From CAYGUI01 sp964353115 (lineage in GTDB: Bacteria > Pseudomonadota > Gammaproteobacteria > JAGOUU01): a DNA stretch of 6,527 nucleotides. Numbering within the stretch: the stretch's first letter is position 1; every line of letters begins with the position of its first letter. Both the position numbers and the translations under genes were made by a program. Location: assembly GCA_964353115.1 (NCBI GenBank), contig CAYGUI010000066.1:1-6527 (forward strand). The letters run 5' to 3'. This document shows positions 1 to 6,075 of the stretch, piece after piece. The notes below the pieces were generated by a model. It was not told the origin of the DNA. It saw only the letters and a program-made list of their open reading frames with translations, and made no database searches.

Positions 1-96
1 AATAATGGATGATAATATATTTAGCACTCCAAAATTATTACTAAGGCCACACCAAATAAATGAAAAAAATAAATTCAAATAGATTGTTGAATACAT
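1..96 (-). CDS. mrpE: Mrp/Mnh antiporter subunit E, N-terminal fragment (runs off window)
   Basis: The first 32 codons of an open frame begin with ATG at 96-94 and continue past the window edge without a stop. The peptide starts MYSTIYLNLFFSFIWC and is a hydrophobic helix followed by a short NNFGVLNIL stretch. This matches the usual start of MrpE/MnhE proteins, where a membrane helix is followed by a small polar turn and an 'N-x-L' helix. The gene begins 7 bp after the mrpD stop, exactly where mrpE lies in A-B-C-D-E-F-G clusters. MrpE is a small membrane subunit of the antiporter complex and is thought to help assembly or activity rather than ion translocation itself. No good Shine-Dalgarno is visible (only AGAAAT before the ATG), so translation may depend on coupling to mrpD. 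The family call rests on a short fragment plus context. Confidence 0.72.
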   Translation of the reverse strand, partial: MYSTIYLNLFFSFIWCGLSNNFGVLNILSSII

Positions 97-103
97 ATTT
101 CTA

Positions 104-1492
104 TTACACTGTAAAATTGAAAATAAGACTAGGATATAAACTAATTATAAGCATAGATAAAACTAAAACTGATAACGCAATTTTTTGAGAAGTCATTTTA
201 AAATTATTTTTATCTAAAAGTATAATATTCTCATCACAAAACGCTTTTCTCCAAATTTTCATCATTGAAAAAAGGGTCATCAAACTTACAATTACAGCAA
301 AAAATGTGCTTATATAAAACTTACTAATCAAAGCAGATTTCAGCACAAATAATTTAGCCCAAAAACCAGAAAATGGTGGCAAACCTGCTAAAGATAACCC
401 CATAATAAAAAATGATACCGACAAAAATTTATTGCTCTTTATAAGCCCACCTAAATTATTTAAATTTGAATTACCATAAATTTTTGTAATAATTCCAGAA
501 ATCATAATTAATCCTGTCTTAACAAATATATTATGAATAATAAAATAACTTGCGGCGATTCTTGATAAATTATTATTAGCTAAAATCGCCAAAAATATAT
601 ACCCCAACTGACTGATGATATGAAAAGTTAAGATTCTTTTTATTTGATTCTGAGCTACAGCACCTAGCACCCCAAGAAACATTGTCATAATTGATATTAA
701 TAAAAATATTGGTAAAAAGCTCGCGTATGACTCCCAATGTAAAAAATTAAACAATCTAATGATAGAGATAAAAACGACTTTTGTTACTAAAACTGATAAA
801 AAAAGTAATGCTGGATAATTTGCAACCGTATAGCACCTTGGCAGCCAATAATAAATAGGAAAAAGCCCTCCCTTTATTCCCATTGATATTAAAAAAAGGC
901 ACATAGGGACTTTTATTAAAGAGTCACCCAATGAAGTATAATTTAAAGAACCTGTAATCCCATATATTGCACCTATACTAAAAAGCATAAGCATTGTTCC
1001 AATAATATTAAATAATAAATAGTAAAAGATAGAATTAGAGTTATTGTGTTTATTACTAGATAATAATATTATGCTACCCACAAAAATTATTTCAAAACAA
1101 ACATATAAATTAAATATATCTTGAGTTGATACAGCAAATATAGCTCCTTGAGAAACAACCCAAGCACCAATATAAAAGTATTTTGCATGATATATAGAAA
1201 TTTCTTCATAACAATAAAAACTTATTGCTAAAATCGAAATTGCAAAAACAATAAAAAATAATAACGACAGACTATCAATACTTAAGTTAATAGCAAACTC
1301 TGTAGGCCACCCACCAAGAGTAATTAAATCTTCACTTTTTATAACAATCGATAAAATTATTATTAATAATAAAAATATAAATGCATTAATTATTTGTAAA
1401 ATATGTGCATTTTTTTTATTTAATAAATGAAAAGATACAGATATTGTTGGAAATATTAAAATTAATGACTCTAAAAGCTTAATCATTTTCAT
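104..1492 (-). CDS. mrpD: Mrp/Mnh antiporter subunit D (NuoN/NuoM-like membrane protein)
   Basis: This is a proton-translocating-type subunit of the Mrp cation/proton antiporter, homologous to the antiporter-like subunits of respiratory complex I. The protein is almost entirely hydrophobic helices. Counting from the ATG at 1492 (462 aa), family landmarks are FEI with Glu134 in a membrane helix, GIKGGLFPIYYWLP with Lys207 near 205-218, a lysine in VLVTKVV (238), FHIISQLGY near 290-298, HNIFVK with Lys325 (320-325), and GLPPFSGFWAKL (370-381). Complex-I-like subunits use such buried Glu/Lys residues in proton transfer. The start is uncertain: GTG at 1507, ATG at 1492 and ATG at 1486 are all in frame and none has a clear Shine-Dalgarno. 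All three overlap the end of mrpC, so translation is probably coupled. The segment after YWLP reads RCYTVANYPALL instead of the usual proline-rich AP/PP stretch. Complex I NuoM/N is the alternative, but the mrpA-B-C neighbours rule it out. Confidence 0.93.
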   Translation of the reverse strand: MKMIKLLESLILIFPTISVSFHLLNKKNAHILQIINAFIFLLLIIILSIVIKSEDLITLGGWPTEFAINLSIDSLSLLFFIVFAISILAISFYCYEEISIYHAKYFYIGAWVVSQGAIFAVSTQDIFNLYVCFEIIFVGSIILLSSNKHNNSNSIFYYLLFNIIGTMLMLFSIGAIYGITGSLNYTSLGDSLIKVPMCLFLISMGIKGGLFPIYYWLPRCYTVANYPALLFLSVLVTKVVFISIIRLFNFLHWESYASFLPIFLLISIMTMFLGVLGAVAQNQIKRILTFHIISQLGYIFLAILANNNLSRIAASYFIIHNIFVKTGLIMISGIITKIYGNSNLNNLGGLIKSNKFLSVSFFIMGLSLAGLPPFSGFWAKLFVLKSALISKFYISTFFAVIVSLMTLFSMMKIWRKAFCDENIILLDKNNFKMTSQKIALSVLVLSMLIISLYPSLIFNFTV

Positions 1493-1778
1493 CACAACTT
1501 TTGGCACTAATATTTTTTAAAATAGAGGCGAAAATAGCAAAAAATCCTAAACTAATAACTATAGCGGTTAAAATTAAAGCTTGAGATAAGGGGTTAGAGA
1601 TATTTTCCAACCCATTATTTAATGGTAAAAATGCTGGATATACTCCCCCTCTACCAAATATTAATATACTTAAATTAATAACTGTAGATAAAAGTACAAT
1701 TCCAAAGACTTTTCTATAATTATTATTGGAAGTTAAAAGATAAGTACTAGTAATTAGTAAAAAATAAATAAATAGCAT
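1479..1778 (-). CDS. mrpC: Mrp/Mnh antiporter subunit C (NuoK-like)
   Basis: This small three-helix membrane subunit is homologous to NuoK of complex I and packs beside the MrpA/MrpD antiporter-like subunits. From the ATG at 1778 it is 99 aa, in the usual range. Landmarks are an early YRKVFGIVLLSTVINLSIL segment (about 21-39) and the family signature NPLSQALILTAIVISLG at 62-78. The frame stays open upstream to an ATG at 1823, which would add 15 residues (MQLFGLFQKWRRLSS). I reject that start because the extension is charged, unlike the family, and is encoded inside mrpB in another frame. The 1778 start also has the best Shine-Dalgarno of the cluster (GGAGGAG at 1790-1796) and lies 1 bp after the mrpB TAG. 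The 3' end (TAA, 1481-1479) overlaps the start of mrpD. Confidence 0.93.
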   Translation of the reverse strand: MLFIYFLLITSTYLLTSNNNYRKVFGIVLLSTVINLSILIFGRGGVYPAFLPLNNGLENISNPLSQALILTAIVISLGFFAIFASILKNISAKSCDEND

Positions 1779-1779
1779 A

Positions 1780-2178
1780 CTACTCAATCTCCTCCATTTC
1801 TGAAATAATCCAAATAATTGCACTTGATACTATTAAATAAATTCCAACATCAAATAAATATGGTGATCCTATTTTGAAATTATTATATAAAGATAACCAC
1901 ATCGAATTGAGCGGTTCATTTCCCAATATAGATGGAAATAAAAAAGTTATTATTAGAAAAAATATCCCTAATGATAAAAATATTTGAGCATATTTTTCAA
2001 TTTTGGATAAGTTAATTTTAGTAGAAATAATTATAAGAGATATACTGGAAGCAGCAATTAATCCACCAATAAAACCTCCTCCAGGGTGATTATGCCCTCT
2101 AAAAAGCATTAAAATTGAAACAAAAGACATTATTTTGGAAATTAATTTTGTACTTAATTGTAAATAAATAGATATCAT
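1780..2178 (-). CDS. mrpB: Mrp/Mnh antiporter subunit B (MnhB family)
   Basis: A 132-aa membrane protein of the MnhB family, required for a functional Mrp complex. The diagnostic motif RGHNHPGGGFIGGL lies at residues 27-40, and the second family block SPYLFDVGIYLIV lies at 105-117, with hydrophobic helices between. The length is normal for a stand-alone MrpB. The ATG shares the 4-bp ATGA with the mrpA stop (2175-2178), a classic translational coupling arrangement, and only weak purine-rich sequence (AAAAGATAAAAA) precedes it. The gene ends in codons for MEEIE, which double as the Shine-Dalgarno of mrpC. Because mrpB is separate and not fused to mrpA, the cluster is of the seven-gene (group 1) type. 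I see no defect. Confidence 0.95.
   Translation of the reverse strand: MISIYLQLSTKLISKIMSFVSILMLFRGHNHPGGGFIGGLIAASSISLIIISTKINLSKIEKYAQIFLSLGIFFLIITFLFPSILGNEPLNSMWLSLYNNFKIGSPYLFDVGIYLIVSSAIIWIISEMEEIE
1790..1796 (-). promoter_or_regulatory. Ribosome binding site of mrpC, nested in the end of mrpB
   Basis: On the minus strand the bases read GGAGGAG, complementary to the anti-Shine-Dalgarno, followed by ATTGAGTAGT and the mrpC ATG at 1778. The AGGAG core is 10 nt from the start codon. The same bases encode the final Met-Glu-Glu of MrpB. This site decides the mrpC start against the longer frame from 1823. It is the only strong Shine-Dalgarno I found in the window. Confidence 0.75.
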
Positions 2179-4433
2179 TTTTTATCTTTTTTAATTATTA
2201 AAAATATAGCTACTGCTGAAGAAAAAATTACTAACACCTCTCCAAAAGTATCAAATGCTCTAAAATCAACTAAAATCACATTTACAATATTTTTACCATA
2301 TCCCTTAGCAAGGCTATTATTAATAAAATAATTTGGCAAATTATAATTTAGTTGTTGATATAAAGAATAATTTATAAGCAATAGTATTAATGATGAAAAA
2401 ATGACTGCAAATAAAAATCTTAATAATTTATTCTTTTCTTTTATCGATGAAATTATTCTTTTTCTAAGAGATACCCCAATAAAAACCATTGATAATATTT
2501 CAACTAATATTTGAGTCATTGCAAGATCTGGAGCACCCTTAGTTATAAAAAACAAAGCTATTATTGAACCCAATAAAGAAATATAAATTAGATCTGTTAA
2601 AAAATTATTTTGTATAAGCAAAAATATAGATATAAATATCGATATTATTAAAATAACTAGATCTGTATTTATATGAAAATTATATTTATCAGGAAAGAAT
2701 TTAACTATATCTACTCCATTCAAAATTATAGATAGCAATATAATTAAAGATAAATAGATTAAAGTTATTAATAACTTTTTATTTAACTTAAGATGCTGTG
2801 TATAGAAAGTGATTATTTTGGAAATATAAACTACTAAAGATAAAAACCGATTAAACATCATTTCCATGGAAAAATATTTATTATTTTTATAATCTTTTTC
2901 TAAAAATATTTTAATTCCTGCAATAAATGCTCCCAAAAATAATATGACTAGACTAATGGAAAAATTATTTACTTCAAATTTTTGATTAATATTATTGGCA
3001 TGAAAATAATTAGGAATTATGCTAGTTGCTGCTGAACTAGCAATAACATCAAGATAGTAAGGAAAAATACTTAGAACAACTATTATTAAAGATAATAAAA
3101 CAACAGGATATAATAATTTATTAACCTTAATTTTATTATACTTTTGATAAGGTGTAGCGCAAATTAAAAACCATAAACATCTTAATGATGCAGCAGAAAC
3201 AAATGCACTACTAAAAATATTTAAGAAAAAGCTTAATGAATATAACTGTCCAGCTTCAATTTTTGCTTCATACAGCATTTCTTTAACAGTAAAGCTATAA
3301 AAAGGTGGCAATCCGGCCATAGATCCAAAAATAACTACACTTAAGATTATAAAAAAAATATTATTTTTTATAACTCCAGACAAAACATATATATCTCTAT
3401 TTTTATAAATTTTATCTAAAGCTCCTGTCAACATAAAAGCAGCAGATTTGTATAAACCATGAAATATAAGTAAGCCCATAGCTGCTTTTAATGCTGATAT
3501 ATTATGAGATCCCATTAAATAAATTAAATTACTTAAAATAAATATAGTAGTGTAGGCCAAAATTAGTTTTAAATCTTTTTGGAATAATGATAATACCGAA
3601 GTTATAACCATAGTTATTTGTGAAAAAATGGATATATACAAATACCAAAAATAGTTGTCACTAAATATATGATGGAATCTTGCCAGTAAATATATGCCTG
3701 CTGTTACCATTGTTGCAGAATGTAAGTAAGAACTTACAGGGGTTGGAGCACGCATCGCACCGCATAACCAAAAATAAAAAGGAAATTGCGCTGACTTTGT
3801 TAAAGCGCCAACTAAAAAAAGTGGGAGTATTATAAAACTATATTTAAAAACTTCTATTTTACTAAAAGCAGAAATATCCCAATTACCTGCATTTATATTT
3901 AATAAAATAAAACCTATTAATATAGATAGACCACCTAAAACTGAAATAAATAGTGCATTAAAAGCTGCTTGGTTATTATCCTTTTTACTATTATCAAACT
4001 GAATTAGTAGATAGGATATAACACTAGTTAACTCCCAGAATAAAAAAAATACAATGGAATTATCAGCCGTGACCACTCCAAGCATGGATATTGCAAATAA
4101 ATGCAATAAACTTATTAACTTATTTTGCTTAATTGCATCTTTTTCAAAATAATAATAAGAGTAATAAAAAATTAAAACCCCTATGAAACTTATTAATAAA
4201 CTAAATATTTTAGAAAGATTATCAAAATTATAAGAAAAATATACTCCTTCTTCTTTAAGCCATATAATTGGAAAAAAATTAAAAGTGTTAGTGATATTTA
4301 AAGAATTTAATGCAATTAATAACCAATAAGTAATTATTATTATTAAAATTACCGGCTTATATTTTGGCAAAAAATAATATAAGCACGGTAACAAGCTTCC
4401 TGCTAGTAAGTAATATGAAAAATTAAGATCCAT
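2175..4433 (-). CDS. mrpA: Mrp/Mnh antiporter subunit A (NuoL-like, with C-terminal MbhD/MbhE-like domains)
   Basis: The largest Mrp subunit, 752 aa and slightly shorter than the roughly 800 aa of Bacillus MrpA. Residues 1 to about 460 form the NuoL-like antiporter module: FWELTSVISYLL with Glu134, GALTKSAQFPFYFW with Lys213, RAPTPVSSYLHSATMV with His238 (229-243), DLKLILAYTT (287-296), HGLYKSAAFM with Lys329, and GLPPFYSFTVKEMLYEA with Lys384. After a variable linker rich in Asn and Lys, the MbhD-like (DUF4040) block GAPDLAMTQILVE lies at 633-645. The MbhE-like block VNVILVDFRAFDTFGE lies at 717-732. This composite architecture is typical of MrpA and separates it from NuoL. The ATG at 4433 gives a normal hydrophobic N-terminus, but only GAG directly before the ATG resembles a Shine-Dalgarno and it is too close. 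It is the first gene of the Mrp cluster, 62 bp after recA, and very AT-rich outside the conserved core. Whether Na+, K+ or Li+ is exchanged cannot be read from the sequence. Confidence 0.96.
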   Translation of the reverse strand: MDLNFSYYLLAGSLLPCLYYFLPKYKPVILIIIITYWLLIALNSLNITNTFNFFPIIWLKEEGVYFSYNFDNLSKIFSLLISFIGVLIFYYSYYYFEKDAIKQNKLISLLHLFAISMLGVVTADNSIVFFLFWELTSVISYLLIQFDNSKKDNNQAAFNALFISVLGGLSILIGFILLNINAGNWDISAFSKIEVFKYSFIILPLFLVGALTKSAQFPFYFWLCGAMRAPTPVSSYLHSATMVTAGIYLLARFHHIFSDNYFWYLYISIFSQITMVITSVLSLFQKDLKLILAYTTIFILSNLIYLMGSHNISALKAAMGLLIFHGLYKSAAFMLTGALDKIYKNRDIYVLSGVIKNNIFFIILSVVIFGSMAGLPPFYSFTVKEMLYEAKIEAGQLYSLSFFLNIFSSAFVSAASLRCLWFLICATPYQKYNKIKVNKLLYPVVLLSLIIVVLSIFPYYLDVIASSAATSIIPNYFHANNINQKFEVNNFSISLVILFLGAFIAGIKIFLEKDYKNNKYFSMEMMFNRFLSLVVYISKIITFYTQHLKLNKKLLITLIYLSLIILLSIILNGVDIVKFFPDKYNFHINTDLVILIISIFISIFLLIQNNFLTDLIYISLLGSIIALFFITKGAPDLAMTQILVEILSMVFIGVSLRKRIISSIKEKNKLLRFLFAVIFSSLILLLINYSLYQQLNYNLPNYFINNSLAKGYGKNIVNVILVDFRAFDTFGEVLVIFSSAVAIFLIIKKDKK

Positions 4434-4495
4434 CTCATAATTATAAGGCTATTTTTAATATAAAATATAGGTTTAAATTAATTAAAAACCGGAAA
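4434..4495 (-). promoter_or_regulatory. recA-mrpA intergenic region with possible mrpA -10 element
   Basis: This 62-bp AT-rich gap is the longest non-coding stretch. On the minus strand a perfect TATAAT lies at 4445-4440, but it ends only 6 nt before the mrpA ATG, so a transcript from it would be nearly leaderless. A TATATT at 4468-4463 is an alternative. Neither has a recognisable -35 at 16-18 bp (the hexamers found are TATATT and CGGTTT). In DNA this AT-rich such matches arise by chance, so a promoter for the Mrp cluster is possible but not shown. Readthrough from recA is the other option. Confidence 0.2.
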
Positions 4496-4512
4496 TTAAA
4501 ACTCAACCGGCT
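4481..4512 (-). terminator. Weak candidate intrinsic terminator at the 3' end of recA
   Basis: On the minus strand AGCCGG (4512-4507, inside the last recA codons) can pair with CCGGTT (4492-4487) through six pairs, one of them G-U, around a 14-nt loop. A run of five T starts within the stem's far arm (4488-4484). The stem is short and the loop large, and part of the stem is coding, so termination would be inefficient at best. It could equally be coincidence. Confidence 0.22.
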
Positions 4513-5533
4513 CCTCTTCATCAACCTCTTCTTTTATTTCAATATCTTTTGGTAATAATTTATTACGTAAAAGAGTTTCAATCTCTTCAGCAATTTCAGA
4601 ATGCTCTTTTAAATAAGTTTTAACATTATCTTTACCTTGACCTATCTTATTACCATTGTAACTATACCAAGAACCAGCTTTATCAATTAATTCACATTTA
4701 ACACCAAGATCAACTATCTCACCTAAACGAGAAATTCCTTGGCCATAAATAATTTCAAATTCAGCTTGTGTAAATGGTGGTGCAACTTTATTTTTCACAA
4801 CTTTAACTACAGTTTCATTACCAATAACTTCTTCACCTTTTTTAATTGCAGCTTTACGACGAATGTCTAAACGCACTGAAGCATAAAATTTCAACGCATT
4901 ACCACCTGTGGTTGTTTCAGGACTTCCGAACATTACACCGATCTTCATACGAATTTGGTTAATGAAAATAACTAAAGTATTAGAGCGCTTAATATTTGCA
5001 GTTAATTTACGTAATGCTTGTGACATTAAGCGTGCTTGCAGCCCTACATGAGTATCACCCATTTCACCTTCGATTTCTGCACGCGGAGTTAATGCTGCAA
5101 CTGAGTCAACTACAACCATATCAACACCACCACTTCGTACTAACATGTCAGCAATTTCTAGCGCCTGCTCACCAGTATCAGGTTGCGATACTAATAAATC
5201 ATCAATATTAACCCCTAATTTTTTTGCATAAATAGGATCAAGAGCATGCTCAGCATCAACAAATGCTGCAACACCACCGGCTTTTTGACACTCTGCAATG
5301 GCATGTAAAGTTAAAGTTGTTTTACCCGAAGATTCTGGTCCATAAATTTCAACTACTCGACCACGTGGTAACCCACCAATTCCTAATGCTATATCAATTG
5401 TTAATGATCCGGTCGAAACAACCTCTATATCGTTTAAGCGTGATCCATCACCCATACGCATAACTGACCCCTTACCAAATTGTCTCTCGATTTGTCCTAA
5501 CGCTGCTTGTAAAGCTTTTTGTTTATCACTCAT
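4496..5533 (-). CDS. recA: Recombinase RecA
   Basis: The ATP-dependent strand-exchange protein of homologous recombination and coprotease of the SOS response, 345 aa against 353 in E. coli. Landmarks are the N-terminal polymerisation segment with ALGQIERQFGKGSVMRMG (11-28), Walker A GPESSGKT (65-72), the conserved Glu of DAEHALDPIYA (93-103), and Walker B MVVVDS with Asp143. The DNA-binding loops follow: L1 (about 153-173, EGEMGDTHVGLQ) and L2 (about 191-211, MKIGVMFGSPETTTGG). FYASVRLDIRR lies at 217-227, and the acidic C-terminal tail (EEVDEEEPVEF) is typical. No intein or frameshift is present. The ATG at 5533 has a modest GAG 7 nt upstream. The gene lies 15 bp after pncC, so the two are probably co-transcribed. 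The usual partner recX does not follow; mrpA does. The gene is visibly richer in G/C than the Mrp genes. Confidence 0.99.
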   Translation of the reverse strand: MSDKQKALQAALGQIERQFGKGSVMRMGDGSRLNDIEVVSTGSLTIDIALGIGGLPRGRVVEIYGPESSGKTTLTLHAIAECQKAGGVAAFVDAEHALDPIYAKKLGVNIDDLLVSQPDTGEQALEIADMLVRSGGVDMVVVDSVAALTPRAEIEGEMGDTHVGLQARLMSQALRKLTANIKRSNTLVIFINQIRMKIGVMFGSPETTTGGNALKFYASVRLDIRRKAAIKKGEEVIGNETVVKVVKNKVAPPFTQAEFEIIYGQGISRLGEIVDLGVKCELIDKAGSWYSYNGNKIGQGKDNVKTYLKEHSEIAEEIETLLRNKLLPKDIEIKEEVDEEEPVEF

Positions 5534-5548
5534 AATTTATCTCGTATT

Positions 5549-6028
5549 TTAAGAAATTAATTCAATTATATTTTCTAATGCTGCAAAAATTGACTGCTTG
5601 CGAATTTCTTCGCGACTACCTGTAAAATTAAATTTTTTAGCGACTATTTTTTTATCATATTGCCACGCAATAAATACTGTACCAACTGGTTTTTCAGCTG
5701 TGCCACCATCAGGACCCGCTATACCACTAACAGCAATTCCAATTTTTGCATTCGCAGCAATGCATGCCCCGTCACACATTGCAGTTACAGTTTCAGCACT
5801 TACTGCACCATAATTTTCTAAAAGATCAGAAGGAACTTTTAAAATATTTTTTTTAGCTTCATTTGAATAAGTAACAAAGCCATAATTAAAAACATCTGAA
5901 GAGCCTGCAACAGAAGTTATTGCATAAGCAACGCCTCCGCCAGTGCAAGACTCTGCACAAGTTATTGATAATTTTTTTTTGCGCAACAACTCAACTAGTT
6001 TTTTTGCTAAAATATTTTCCTTATCCAT
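5549..6028 (-). CDS. pncC: Nicotinamide-nucleotide amidohydrolase PncC (CinA C-terminal-like)
   Basis: This enzyme hydrolyses nicotinamide mononucleotide to nicotinic acid mononucleotide and ammonia, recycling the NMN made by NAD-dependent DNA ligase back into NAD synthesis in the cytoplasm. The 159-aa protein is the stand-alone amidase (E. coli PncC is about 165 aa) and lacks the N-terminal domain of full CinA. Visible family motifs are AESCTGG (25-31, with the likely nucleophilic Ser27), GFVTYSNEAK (50-59), GAVS (74-77), SGIAGPDGGT (101-110) and PVGTV (114-118). The ATG at 6028 is the only sensible start, since an in-frame TAG lies 12 bp upstream of it; its ribosome binding site is weak. 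It precedes recA by 15 bp and is divergent from mutS, an order found in many gammaproteobacteria. Codons 17-19 are a run of nine A. Confidence 0.97.
   Translation of the reverse strand: MDKENILAKKLVELLRKKKLSITCAESCTGGGVAYAITSVAGSSDVFNYGFVTYSNEAKKNILKVPSDLLENYGAVSAETVTAMCDGACIAANAKIGIAVSGIAGPDGGTAEKPVGTVFIAWQYDKKIVAKKFNFTGSREEIRKQSIFAALENIIELIS
5565..5570 (-). promoter_or_regulatory. Possible recA-proximal -10 element inside the end of pncC
   Basis: The minus strand reads TATAAT, a perfect -10 consensus, in the last codons of pncC, 31 bp before the recA ATG. This would give a leader of about 25 nt. The hexamer 17 bp upstream (TCAATT) is a poor -35, so any promoter would rely on the -10. It would allow recA expression independent of pncC, but AT-rich DNA produces such matches often. 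Confidence 0.25.
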
Positions 6029-6075
6029 AGATACATTCTAAACATAATAAACAAATTTCTCCACTCAGAAAAAGT
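6029..6075. promoter_or_regulatory. Divergent pncC / mutS intergenic region with overlapping -10-like hexamers
   Basis: This 47-bp gap must hold, or border on, the start signals for both directions. On the plus strand CATAAT (6043-6048) matches five of six -10 bases and sits 27 bp before the mutS ATG. On the minus strand the nearly same bases read TATTAT (6049-6044), 15 bp before the pncC ATG. The -35 matches are poor both ways (about three of six). There is no CTGT-N8-ACAG operator here. Upstream promoter parts may extend into the coding regions. Confidence 0.35.

Noticed and set aside
1779..1823. Fifteen-residue N-terminal extension of MrpC
   Set aside because: The ATG at 1778 has a strong Shine-Dalgarno and gives the family-like N-terminus. 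The extension overlaps mrpB in another frame and looks unlike the family.
2175..4433. Reading the antiporter genes as part of respiratory complex I (nuoL/nuoM/nuoK)
   Set aside because: The MnhB motif RGHNHPGGGFIGGL, the MbhD/MbhE-like C-terminus of the large subunit, and the order A-B-C-D-E are specific to Mrp/Mnh systems.
4463..4491. GGTTT/AAACC inverted repeat in the recA-mrpA gap as a terminator or operator
   Set aside because: It has only five pairs around an 11-nt AT loop and no following T tract, so it is expected by chance in this composition.
4996..5463. Open frames on the plus strand opposite recA (4996-5211 and 5263-5463)
   Set aside because: They lie wholly antisense to a fully conserved recA, are rich in Leu, His and Gln as expected from reversed coding sequence, and have no recognisable domain or ribosome binding site.
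5598..5813. Open frame on the plus strand opposite pncC
   Set aside because: It is antisense to conserved pncC motifs, and its composition is explained by the complement of that gene.
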